This document shows, piece by piece, positions 36,746 to 45,748 of a stretch of 64,000 nt of DNA (the first letter of the stretch is position 1; each line of letters opens with the position of its first letter). The DNA is from Oribacterium sp. oral taxon 102 (lineage in GTDB: Bacteria; Bacillota; Clostridia; Lachnospirales; Lachnospiraceae): assembly GCF_013394775.1 (NCBI RefSeq), contig NZ_JABXYT010000001.1:2182001-2246000 (forward strand), written 5' to 3'. The position numbers and the translations under genes are program-made. A model generated the notes under the pieces. That model was given only the letters and a program-made list of their open reading frames with translations, was not told the DNA's origin and ran no database searches.

Positions 36746-37831
36746 TTATATAATCTTTTCCATTTCTCGTTCAGATTCTATCACTAAAACATTATGACAA
36801 TATCGCCTGCCAAAATCACCATTTATTATGGTTTGGATAGTATTAACAGTCTCGCAAGCGCTCTTATTGGCACCAAGATTACATAACGGGTATATATAGC
36901 AAATTTTTGGAGAATTACTTTGTGTCAAGCTAATTGAAAGCGCACTGCATGAATACCCAGTTATTAACACATGTTTAGAAAAATCCTTCCCCAATTGAAT
37001 AGCTTCCCACGGAATACCTGAATTTTCATCCACATTGAGTCCTGCTCTTATAAAACGTTCTGGATTATCTCTTGGATGTGCTTTAACTATCAAATTTTCA
37101 TTTCCAACAAATTTGGCTACTTTTAGAACAGCATCTATTTCCCCTATAGAGCCTCCGCCTTCAAAATCATATACACTGGTTAAACAGATATATTTAAATT
37201 TTTCATAATCGGTACTTTTAGTATCATTCTCAAATAAATCATTCAAGATATTAGCCATCTCGCTGCTATCTGAAATCCGCGGTATTTGAACAGCATTCAA
37301 CTTTCCGTTATAAAGAGTTGGATAATAGCAATAAAAATTACTCGCAGAACATTCTAAAGGACTGAGGTTTAAAAGGGATCTAATTTTAAAAGCCAACCTA
37401 GATTTAACAGTTTTAATATTCCAATCATCATAAGATACAATACCTTCTTCATATCTTGAGGCAATAATTTTAGGATTAATTTTATACAATTTTGCAAACA
37501 GCGTATAAATTTCGTCTGTTTGAGAATAGTAAATTATTTCATCAACAGATTCATTAGGAAAATCCCTCCAGATATCATCGTTCCCATTTATATAATGCAA
37601 CACCAGCTTACATTTATTGGCTATAGATTTATTCTCAACATTTTTAGTTTTGATGTAATATGTTTCGTCAAACAATCCCATGCCACGTATTTTAGGATAT
37701 ATCTTTGCCAAACCATTTGTATGATCAGAAATCGCAACACAAAACTTATCATCCGAGAATAATGTCAATTTCAGTTGTATGCATTCAATTAGCTGTGAAT
37801 ATGTGTTACATATAAATAATCTGGTACTCAA
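36746..37831 (-). CDS. Sialyltransferase-like (GT52-type) glycosyltransferase
   Basis: A 361-aa protein with the two motifs of bacterial CMP-donor transferases. The D/E-D/E-G motif is seen as RYEEGIVSY (about 144-152) and the HP motif as LIVKAHPRDNP (about 245-255), followed by a Ser-rich GYSCSALSISL. The N-terminus RLFICNTYSQLIECI is also typical of GT52. A TTG at 37831 preceded by GAGGG is the likely start; it overlaps the stop of the previous gene. It is the natural user of the CMP-sugar made by the product of 34606-35259. Confidence 0.75.
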   Translation of the reverse strand: MSTRLFICNTYSQLIECIQLKLTLFSDDKFCVAISDHTNGLAKIYPKIRGMGLFDETYYIKTKNVENKSIANKCKLVLHYINGNDDIWRDFPNESVDEIIYYSQTDEIYTLFAKLYKINPKIIASRYEEGIVSYDDWNIKTVKSRLAFKIRSLLNLSPLECSASNFYCYYPTLYNGKLNAVQIPRISDSSEMANILNDLFENDTKSTDYEKFKYICLTSVYDFEGGGSIGEIDAVLKVAKFVGNENLIVKAHPRDNPERFIRAGLNVDENSGIPWEAIQLGKDFSKHVLITGYSCSALSISLTQSNSPKICYIYPLCNLGANKSACETVNTIQTIINGDFGRRYCHNVLVIESEREMEKII

Positions 37832-38544
37832 ACTTTTCCCTCATTTCCTGCAATTACTTTCTTTTTAAAATCATCAAATGATTTATATATTGGTTTGCTG
37901 TCACACACATCATTTATGACATCCTGTAAACAGTCTCCATCAACCCTTGCGTTTTTCAGAATATCGCGCTTATTTTCGCATTCCCACAAAGAAAGAAACC
38001 ATCCCATTTCTTCTTCTTTTAAAGGTCTACCCAGATAACAGCTTTCTCGTTCATAAAATAGTTTTGCATTACGCTCAAAATTAGACATGCATTTATTATA
38101 GTATTCATCCAAAGTACATATCACTTTAGCCGGATTCCCAGCAACAACAACATTTGAAGGAATATCAGAAGTCACAACGCTTCCCGCACCAATTACAACA
38201 TTATCGCCAATATTACAATCCATACAAATAATAGCATTCATACCTATGAAAACGTTATTTCCTATCCGAGTAACCCCTACTTTAAACGGCATTGAATGAT
38301 ATACTGGTCTCAAAACAGCATAACTATAATCGTGAGCTAAAATTTTAACCCCTTCAGTAATTCTACAATATTCTCCAATCTCAATATAATTTAACGAGCT
38401 CTCATCTACCGGATACCTGTTAGGTACGTAGAAAAAAGTTCCTTTACCAATTTTAGCCCCTCCACGTCTTAAAAAGTCTATATAAACTTGGTTATTGTAA
38501 TGATTAGGCCAAATTAATTGTCTGATAGCGCCTTTAATTCCCAT
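37828..38544 (-). CDS. Left-handed beta-helix acyltransferase
   Basis: About 238 aa. Hexapeptide repeats run from about residue 35 to 145 (IGEYCRITEGVKI, IGNNVFIGMNAIICMDCNIGDNVVIGAGSVVTSDIPSNVVVAGNPAK), as in O-acetyltransferases of the CapG/WcaF kind. A C-terminal extension of about 90 residues is unassigned. The ATG at 38544 is chosen because AGGAAGGGGG lies 6 nt upstream; a GTG at 38571 would overlap wzy. Confidence 0.87.
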   Translation of the reverse strand: MGIKGAIRQLIWPNHYNNQVYIDFLRRGGAKIGKGTFFYVPNRYPVDESSLNYIEIGEYCRITEGVKILAHDYSYAVLRPVYHSMPFKVGVTRIGNNVFIGMNAIICMDCNIGDNVVIGAGSVVTSDIPSNVVVAGNPAKVICTLDEYYNKCMSNFERNAKLFYERESCYLGRPLKEEEMGWFLSLWECENKRDILKNARVDGDCLQDVINDVCDSKPIYKSFDDFKKKVIAGNEGKV

Positions 38545-38567
38545 GTACGCCCCCTTCCTTACAGCAT

Positions 38568-39800
38568 TCACGAATTCCTTAACTGAGATAAAGGAATTAA
38601 TAGCAACAGTACCTGGCAGACAAAATAATCTGCTGTATTATCAGTCAAATACGTAACAAATAAATACAAAACCATTGCCATATATATAGTTGCTGTTCTT
38701 TTTGAAAATTTAGAGAAAAAGCGATTAGGTAGATACAACAAATAATATGCAAACCATAATATACTGCCTATAATTCCATAAGAAATATATGTTGCCAGAA
38801 TATCATTGTGTAAACCCGAGATCGACTGCATATACATAACTTCTGATGCATCCCAGTTTTCTATAACTTTGCTAATTCCTGCTATACCCCACCCCATATG
38901 TGAAATGCCAAAAGTAGTTCTTCTTGTAAAATATCCAAAGATAATATCTCTACCTGATGAACTAATATTGTACTTAAGCAACATTGCAAAGAAAACACTA
39001 TTATAGATTAGAGCAATATAAAGCATGCAGATTAAAATTCCGCAACTTCCCAAAGTTGCAAGACTTTTTTTTGACAATCCTCTCTTTCTAACGAATAAAG
39101 CAAAAATTCCTGCAACAACAATTGCAAATATTCCAATTCTTTTGTCCCCTAAAAGGAAACTAATAGTAAGGAAAAAAACCAATAATTTTTTATTTGATCT
39201 ACGCTCTGCGTCAAAAAATAGATAATAGATTATTAGCATGCCTATAGCAAAAGTAAGTTCGTGAACTTCAAAAAAGTTTTCCTGCGTGTCAGCCAAAATG
39301 GATAGGAAACTATTAGCAATACCGGAAATACCAACTCTAATCAGGGCACAAACTAAGATAATAATTGCGTCAGCTACAACAGCTCTTGTAATGCAATCCA
39401 AACTCTTTTTACCTATATATTTCCACATCAAAAAACATGTAGTCCAGATACAAAATCTATCTATGAAAACAAACAAAGACCTTGACCAGTAATGCACACC
39501 ATATATTTGAGGAACTTCACTAAAACCAAGCGCCAAACATTCTGTCAAAATCATTAGAGCAAATAAAGGAATAGACAGTTTCAAAAATCTATTGGAAACA
39601 TTTTTCGTTACAGCAAAAGAGCGTCTATGTGTCAAATAATATGCAATAAACAAAAAGCATAATATATATTTAGAAAAATATAGTATTTTAAATAAAAATC
39701 CGTATGAGATTCCAAATAATCGGGTACTTTGATTGCCAATAAGGGCAAAAAGAATCACAAGGGTCCCTATTAACTCACTGTATTTTATCTTCATACGCAT
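38568..39800 (-). CDS. wzy: O-antigen/polysaccharide polymerase (Wzy-like)
   Basis: About 410 aa, highly hydrophobic with roughly 11 helices and a larger external loop in the C-terminal half (NISSSGRDIIFGYFTRRTTFGISHMGWGI). That pattern and position are those of Wzy polymerases; sequence conservation in this group is low. The ATG at 39800 follows AGGTG by 7 nt and the previous gene's stop by 4 bp. Confidence 0.75.
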   Translation of the reverse strand: MRMKIKYSELIGTLVILFALIGNQSTRLFGISYGFLFKILYFSKYILCFLFIAYYLTHRRSFAVTKNVSNRFLKLSIPLFALMILTECLALGFSEVPQIYGVHYWSRSLFVFIDRFCIWTTCFLMWKYIGKKSLDCITRAVVADAIIILVCALIRVGISGIANSFLSILADTQENFFEVHELTFAIGMLIIYYLFFDAERRSNKKLLVFFLTISFLLGDKRIGIFAIVVAGIFALFVRKRGLSKKSLATLGSCGILICMLYIALIYNSVFFAMLLKYNISSSGRDIIFGYFTRRTTFGISHMGWGIAGISKVIENWDASEVMYMQSISGLHNDILATYISYGIIGSILWFAYYLLYLPNRFFSKFSKRTATIYMAMVLYLFVTYLTDNTADYFVCQVLLLLIPLSQLRNS

Positions 39801-39804
39801 ATAA

Positions 39805-40836
39805 TCACCTGCCTGTCTTGAGCACAATCAAAGCCTCTGCAAGCCATGCCATATGATTTCTGACAAAGAACACAAACGCTCGTCTTGGAAAACTTTCTCC
39901 CTTGAAATTTCCTTTTTCAATTATACTTATTAGTCTATTGTCGTTTAAACATCTATAGATAACTGACATTTTGTTCTTGTAATCAGACGCATACAACTGT
40001 TTCAAATCCGCAATTACAAAAGAAATATATGGCGATACTAATCTTGACTCTATGATTGGGTTATAACCCTTTTTTCTAACTAAATTAACGCATTTAGTAT
40101 AGAATTCGATATTTTTTTCTTCTCTGTCCAGTCTTATTGTATGCGATAGAGAGTTTTCATTCATACGATAATACATAGTAAAAACCGGAATTTCCACTAC
40201 ACACCGAACTGCACTACACAAATCTATGAACGAGTATGTATCCTCAGATATTATTTCTCTCTCAGAAGCACATCGCCAATCTTTTCTTTTTAGTAGTTTA
40301 GCCGAAAAGAAAGGTCCGCTCATACATAGACTAAATCCAACCTTTTTTTTAGAATTGGGGTCTGGAGCAATAATGTTTGGTAAAAATTCGTCAAAAATTT
40401 CCGAATCGCGATATATCTTATATTGAATTGGTAACGCATTGACTATAAGCTCTCCGCTCTCTTTAACCCCATATTCTCCACTTCCAACAATATCCGCATC
40501 TTCTTTCTCTGCTGTCTCAACCAAAAGATTGATTGCATTTTTTTCAATATAATCATCACTATCTAGAAATAAAATATATTTACCTGAGGCAATCTCTAAT
40601 CCCGAATTTCTCGCTTCTCCTAGTCCTTGATTTATTTCTTTATGTAACACCTTGATTCGATTATCTTTCAAACTCCAACTATCACATTTTTGAGGACAAC
40701 TATCCGGGGATTTGTCATCTACTAATACTATTTCTAAGTTTTTATATGATTGTGAAACCACGCTTTCTATACAACAATCTAAATATTTTTCCACGTTATA
40801 AACTGGGATAATAATTGTAACAAGACATTCATTCAT
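39805..40836 (-). CDS. Glycosyltransferase family 2
   Basis: A 343-aa inverting GT-A enzyme. It begins VTIIIPVYNVEKYLDCCIESVVSQSY. It carries VDDKSPDSC and the metal-binding LFLDSDDYIEKNA at about 94-106. The C-terminal part has a basic amphipathic helix. Sugar donor and acceptor are unknown. Confidence 0.92.
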   Translation of the reverse strand: MNECLVTIIIPVYNVEKYLDCCIESVVSQSYKNLEIVLVDDKSPDSCPQKCDSWSLKDNRIKVLHKEINQGLGEARNSGLEIASGKYILFLDSDDYIEKNAINLLVETAEKEDADIVGSGEYGVKESGELIVNALPIQYKIYRDSEIFDEFLPNIIAPDPNSKKKVGFSLCMSGPFFSAKLLKRKDWRCASEREIISEDTYSFIDLCSAVRCVVEIPVFTMYYRMNENSLSHTIRLDREEKNIEFYTKCVNLVRKKGYNPIIESRLVSPYISFVIADLKQLYASDYKNKMSVIYRCLNDNRLISIIEKGNFKGESFPRRAFVFFVRNHMAWLAEALIVLKTGR

Positions 40837-40840
40837 AAAT

Positions 40841-42013
40841 TCACTTTTTTTCTATTTCGTCTATTATCTTTTGTGAAATAATCGATGTATCATAATTTTT
40901 TGCTGTTTCCAAGCAATGAAAGGACAATTGTGTTTTATTATCTTCAACGAATTTCATTGCATCCGCGAAAGAATCAGGACTTAGTTTTTCTGCCACTTTA
41001 CCCGTAACGCCATCAACTATTTGTGCCTCAAGTCCCGGAACTGAAAAGCATACTACTGGTAACCCAGACGCATAAGCCTCTAATACTGCTAACGAAACAC
41101 CCTCACCCTTTGAACTAATTAAAAATGCATCGGCGTTCTCCAATAATTTGAAAGTTTCGGCATGCGGCTTTGTTCCCTCAAGGATAACTTGTCCAGTTAA
41201 ATTTAACCGGTTTATGGTCTCCTCTACATTAAATCTATCCGGTCCATCACCAATCAAACACAAATTTGCAGTACTCTTATATCGATCAATAAATATCCTA
41301 AAAGCCTCTATCATTTGTGAAACATTCTTTTCTTGGCTTAATCTGCCAACATAAATAAAAGTTTCAATTCGCTCTTCTTTTCGTTTTTCAATTCGCCTAA
41401 CGATATTTTCATGATTAAATTTTTCAATTCTTATTGGACTTCCAATTCCAACGAAAGTTGCTTTACTTTTTTTTCTCATAGTAGCACTATAATTCTGTGC
41501 ACTTTTATCATCGGTTACTAGAAAAACTATATCCGCCATTCTTTGGGACAACCAATAAAATGGCTTTTGAATTCCAACCATCAAGGAATGATTTGTTTTA
41601 TAGCTTAGACCATGTTGATGGTATACCTTAACTGTATTTCTTTCATACTTATTTCCTAAAACAGCACCAACAAAGCAACTCCCAGTATGCGCATAAATCA
41701 CATCATATTTTTTTATTTTAAATTCTTTACAAGTCAATATGCTTAGTCCTAACCAATAATTTGGAATCACCTTATTCTTAGTCTGAACATTACCATATAT
41801 ATTTAGTTTATGCTCAACTCCACAAACGTTTATTGTTTCCACAGAAATTCCATCGACACTAACTCCCCACAAGTCAACATCGTATTCTTCACATAAATGC
41901 CCTAATATAGATAATTCATATTCCAGCATTCCACCCATTGGCCAATTCAAAAAATTAGAGTTATCGATAAAAGCCATTTTTTTCTTGATTTTGTTTTCCA
42001 TAAAAATTCCCAT
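40841..42013 (-). CDS. Glycosyltransferase family 4 (GT-B)
   Basis: A 390-aa retaining-type transferase with an N-terminal acceptor domain (GGMLEYELSILGHL). The C-terminal donor domain reads TFIYVGRLSQEKNVSQMIEAF, then ISSKGEGVSLAVLEAYASGLPVV with the conserved EX7E pair. Start ATG at 42013 or four codons later at 42001; neither has a strong ribosome site. Confidence 0.91.
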   Translation of the reverse strand: MGIFMENKIKKKMAFIDNSNFLNWPMGGMLEYELSILGHLCEEYDVDLWGVSVDGISVETINVCGVEHKLNIYGNVQTKNKVIPNYWLGLSILTCKEFKIKKYDVIYAHTGSCFVGAVLGNKYERNTVKVYHQHGLSYKTNHSLMVGIQKPFYWLSQRMADIVFLVTDDKSAQNYSATMRKKSKATFVGIGSPIRIEKFNHENIVRRIEKRKEERIETFIYVGRLSQEKNVSQMIEAFRIFIDRYKSTANLCLIGDGPDRFNVEETINRLNLTGQVILEGTKPHAETFKLLENADAFLISSKGEGVSLAVLEAYASGLPVVCFSVPGLEAQIVDGVTGKVAEKLSPDSFADAMKFVEDNKTQLSFHCLETAKNYDTSIISQKIIDEIEKK

Positions 42014-42017
42014 CTAA

Positions 42018-42713
42018 TTATTCATTTCTATATTTAATTATTTTTGCCGGGACCCCACCAATCACACAATTTTGCGGAAACACTCCCGTAACAACAGCAT
42101 TTGCAGCAACTATAGTACCATCTGCAATTGTTGCTCCATCAAGAAATACTACTCCTGCTCCAATCCAGCAATTATTACCTATTCTAATGCCTTGATGTGT
42201 AACACCTTGTTCTCTAATCAATTTTGTCATATCTGAAAAATTGTGGTTTTCAGAGTGGAATCGAATAAACTGCCCAGCTACTACATCATCACCAATTTCA
42301 ATTCCACCTGCTGCTCCGAATGAACAATCATTTCCAAATGTAGTTCTATTGCCGATTTTTATACCTTTACCAATATCCTGAAGACTACCTGTACATTCAA
42401 TTCTTGTGTTCCTGCCGATGACAACATTTTCTCCAATATCGACACCCTCTTTAGAAAGAGCATCTATATATACGCCATCTTGTAACTTTGTTTTGTTACC
42501 TATCCTAAGATGCTTCTTTTCAATAACATTCACATGTTTTCCAATGAAAACATTCTTTGCTATTTTTTTATGTCCAAAGGAAAAAATACTCCCTCTAATC
42601 ATCATCCAACCATATTTCCAACATTGCAACAATATGTATCTTTTATCAATATCTGGATCAAGTTGAAAGCCATCTTTTCCCGCGATCTTCAACAATACAT
42701 CCAAAATACTCAT
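42018..42713 (-). CDS. Left-handed beta-helix O-acetyltransferase (WbbJ-like)
   Basis: A 231-aa acyltransferase. Hexapeptide repeats extend over most of residues 50-225, ending IGNNCWIGAGVVFLDGATIADGTIVAANAVVTGVFP, with the catalytic His in RFHSENHNF. It probably O-acetylates a repeat-unit sugar. Confidence 0.9.
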   Translation of the reverse strand: MSILDVLLKIAGKDGFQLDPDIDKRYILLQCWKYGWMMIRGSIFSFGHKKIAKNVFIGKHVNVIEKKHLRIGNKTKLQDGVYIDALSKEGVDIGENVVIGRNTRIECTGSLQDIGKGIKIGNRTTFGNDCSFGAAGGIEIGDDVVAGQFIRFHSENHNFSDMTKLIREQGVTHQGIRIGNNCWIGAGVVFLDGATIADGTIVAANAVVTGVFPQNCVIGGVPAKIIKYRNE

Positions 42714-42728
42714 ATTGTACTTTCTTCC

Positions 42729-44074
42729 TCACTTTTCCCATCCATAGCAATTTATTTCAATTTGTCTTGACATATCCTCGACCTGCATAATTGTCTGTTT
42801 TTCTACAATTATACGATTCATCTCGCGAAGCTTATCCACTGTAATATCTTGCAAAATCATAGCCAACTTCGAAGCATCCATATCTTCAATAATAATGCCG
42901 GCGCCATTTACCAAAATATCTTTAGCACCTACGTTCCCACTTATAATCACAGGAATTCCATAACTAAGTGCTTCTAAAACCGTAAATCCAAAGGTCTCAT
43001 ACCAGATACTTGGTGCTACAAGGATATCTGTATCTTCAAAGATTTTCTCTAACTCTGCATACGCATATCTACTATGTGTTTTTATATACGGCGACATCTC
43101 TATAGGAGTAAAATGAACATCTAAGCAAAAATTCTGTTTTTTACTCCATAATTCATCAAGTGCCGCCTGGAGAAGAAAAAACCCTTTGCCCCCCCCTGTG
43201 GTCCTAAGTAGCGAATTCTAATAAAATCGTTTGAATACTCTTTTATTCTTTTATTATCTTTTATACCTGAATGCATAACTGGAATCACGCAATTATTGGG
43301 AAGCTCAAACACAGATTCATACACTTTTTTGGTTATACTACTGTTGTAATGTATTACATCCATCATTTTTAAGAGCGAATAATAGTAGTTTCGCAGTTTC
43401 TCGTAATCCTCTGTTAGTCCAATTACTCCTGTGTCATTATCCACTTTAGACTCACTCAAGAAATTATCTCTATGGCTTTTTCTTAGTCTTTTAATAATTT
43501 CCACATCTTTTAAATATCGATAAATAGGAGATTGAAGGATTTTTATTTTAACTAAACTTAACGCTGTGGTATTACATACTCCGCAATACTCGTAGCTATT
43601 AACACAATCGCATATTTTTCCTTGTCGAAACATTGTAACCTTCGGGCAAATAGGGAAGAAATCGTGTGCCGTAAATATAAGGCGAATTTTCATCCGTTTT
43701 GCTGTTTCCAGAAAACTCCTATGAAGTCCCATCAGTGTATGGACATGAATAACATCCGGTTGAAATTCGCTCAATATTTTTTCATATATATTACTATTAA
43801 CATCCTTAGTGAATTCATCAATGTTAATAATCCCCTCATCAAACGAAATTGGCAATGGATTCACCAGTTCTAAGCTGAGAATACTTTGACCGTCAAAATC
43901 AACCTTACTTGTTCTTATCGATGTTTTTTTGCTTATAAACCCCATTTGCCCAGGCCAAAGTAACGCTATCGAATGTCCTTCTTTTGCCTGTTGAACCATA
44001 AGGTCGACGCAAAATTTAGTTAATCCGCCTGACCTATATGGTGGGAATCCTAATGAATAATGCATCACCTTCAT
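42729..44074 (-). pseudogene. Glycosyltransferase family 4, frameshifted at a G8 tract
   Basis: Part 1 (43121-44074) is the N-terminal half (SLGFPPYRSGGLTKFCVDLM, then IHVHTLMGLHRSFLE and a Cys-rich segment). It runs into RIRYLGPQGG at a run of eight Gs and ends early. Part 2 (42729-43097) is the donor domain (LEKIFEDTDILVAPSIWYETFGFTVLEALSYGIPVI). Seven Gs would join them without a gap as GPQGGKGFFLLQAALDELW. The gene is thus off by a single base at a homopolymer: switched off by slippage, a true mutation, or a sequencing error. Start ATG 44074 follows GGGAGT. Confidence 0.85.
43189..43196. repeat. Homopolymer tract C8 (G8 on coding strand)
   Basis: Eight Cs on the plus strand at the frameshift point of the GT4 gene; a seven-base tract restores the full reading frame. 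Confidence 0.85.
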
Positions 44075-44150
44075 AATGTTCAACTCCCGTATTGTTTATC
44101 TCCAAATCTCCGCATATCTACCACTGATATATTCCCGGCTATATGCAGTC

Positions 44151-45395
44151 TTAATCTTTTTTATATATCTGTTTTTTATTCTCCGCAGTAAACACTTCTT
44201 CATACTGCCCGCAGATTTTATCCCACGTGTACTCTTCAGCAACACGCTGCTTGGCTCTCCGTCCTAACTTCTTAATCTCATCAGTACTCATCTGGTCTGC
44301 CTTATCAATAAGCTCTGCCAACATTCCATCTTCACGGCTCCAATAAAGTGCACAGTCCTCAGCAACTTCTTTATTAAATCCAACATCCACGAGCAGATTC
44401 AGACCAGTACTTCCCAGTGCTTCGATAAGGCTCGGATTCGTACCGCCAACCGTGTGGCCATGGAAATATGCGTAAGCATTTTCTCTAATCTTCTTTAGCA
44501 ACTCCTGGTCATACACGGTGCCAACAAACTTGATTCTCTTATCGCTCTTAAAGTGCAGTTTCTCCTCCAGCTCATTCAGAAACTTATCGTTTACATTCGT
44601 AATCAGTGCGAAATCACGTTCACTCTTACTCTTCATGAACTCACGGATCATTACTTCAAAAGAGTTCTCCGGTACAAAGCGACCAACTGCCAGGTAATAC
44701 TCCTTTTTCTTCAGCCCTTTTTCTCTATACCAGTTCACTAACTTCTCGTCATCGTCTGTCAACTTACTAAGCGTTAAATCTGCTCCATAAGCAATGAATA
44801 TAGTCTTCGGATCAGCACCACGCACTCCTCTGCCGTCATAACTTTGATGAATATACTTCTCGATGTTCACAGAATCACAAATGACAAGGTCAGAATACTT
44901 GACCATCATCCGTTCCGAAGCCTTCCAGTAAGCTCTCACAGGTTTCGACCACTTTGCTCTCATCCATTCATGTCCATCTGGATTCAGATAAACCTTTCCG
45001 CCTAACTTGTGGATTTCCTTGTAGAAGTGCTTCATGAACGGCCCGATACGGCATGCCATGATGTACACAATCGGATGCGGGATGTGATTCTTTTTGATGT
45101 GTTCGCAGCAGGCTTTAAGTGCTGCACAATCGTAATAAATTGCCTGAGCCGGTCCAATCTGAGGAATTTTGATTTTAAAGCAGTGAGCATTATGGAATTC
45201 AAACTCGTGGTCATTGAGCTTCGACACACCTTCGAGCTTGGTCTCATCCATGCATCCATCACCGTTTACTTTGCAGGCAACATGATACTTAATATTCTTT
45301 TTATTCTGATGATACTCTGTGAGCTTATAAACAAATGTCTCATAACCGCCATATGCTCCGAGACTTTTCGCACCGACAAGGTATACATGCTGCAC
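44151..45395 (-). CDS. DUF1972/GT4 rhamnosyltransferase-like glycosyltransferase
   Basis: A 414-aa GT-B enzyme whose start HVYLVGAKSLGAYGGYETFVYKLTEY is that of the Cps2T/WchF group (beta-1,4-rhamnosyltransferases, usually second sugar in the repeat unit). The donor domain has YLAVGRFVPENSFEVMIREF and HGHTVGGTNPSLIEALGSTGL. The start codon is a GTG at 45395 behind a GAGGGAGAG stretch. Acceptor and donor are inferred only from family. Confidence 0.85.
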   Translation of the reverse strand: MQHVYLVGAKSLGAYGGYETFVYKLTEYHQNKKNIKYHVACKVNGDGCMDETKLEGVSKLNDHEFEFHNAHCFKIKIPQIGPAQAIYYDCAALKACCEHIKKNHIPHPIVYIMACRIGPFMKHFYKEIHKLGGKVYLNPDGHEWMRAKWSKPVRAYWKASERMMVKYSDLVICDSVNIEKYIHQSYDGRGVRGADPKTIFIAYGADLTLSKLTDDDEKLVNWYREKGLKKKEYYLAVGRFVPENSFEVMIREFMKSKSERDFALITNVNDKFLNELEEKLHFKSDKRIKFVGTVYDQELLKKIRENAYAYFHGHTVGGTNPSLIEALGSTGLNLLVDVGFNKEVAEDCALYWSREDGMLAELIDKADQMSTDEIKKLGRRAKQRVAEEYTWDKICGQYEEVFTAENKKQIYKKD

Positions 45396-45748
45396 TTTAG
45401 TTTCTCTCCCTCTATTTCTTGTAACCTACTTGCCAACTCATCAGGAGAGCAAAGAACCTATCCATACTTCCCGTCATCCCTAGCTCACCCTTCGATCTCT
45501 TAATAACTTCCCGACCTTAAAGCCAGGTAAAATGTACCCTTCCGGGAACCCCCTCAGCAGACCGATGGGAATTATCCCCATTTTACCCTCTGCCAATCAA
45601 GTCCACGGATTGGTACTACAACCTTTTCCCAAATAATATTAAAGAAATTCAAAAGGAATGACAGGTTTTCGTCTGACAATCCATTCAGTGATTCTATTAC
45701 CTGTGCCTGTAATACTGACATATCCCGCGCTCCTTACCCCTCCGGCCC
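45396..45748 (-). promoter_or_regulatory. Non-coding 350-bp leader with a structured inverted repeat
   Basis: No gene is seen between the glycosylphosphotransferase and the first glycosyltransferase. On the minus strand GGTAAAATG (45587-45579) and CATTTTACC (45534-45526) form an outer stem. Between them are GGGGATAATTCCC-type and GGGGGTTCCC-type stems. This looks like a leader or processive-antitermination element for the long downstream operon, or a relict. It also marks the boundary between GC-rich and AT-rich DNA. Confidence 0.4.
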
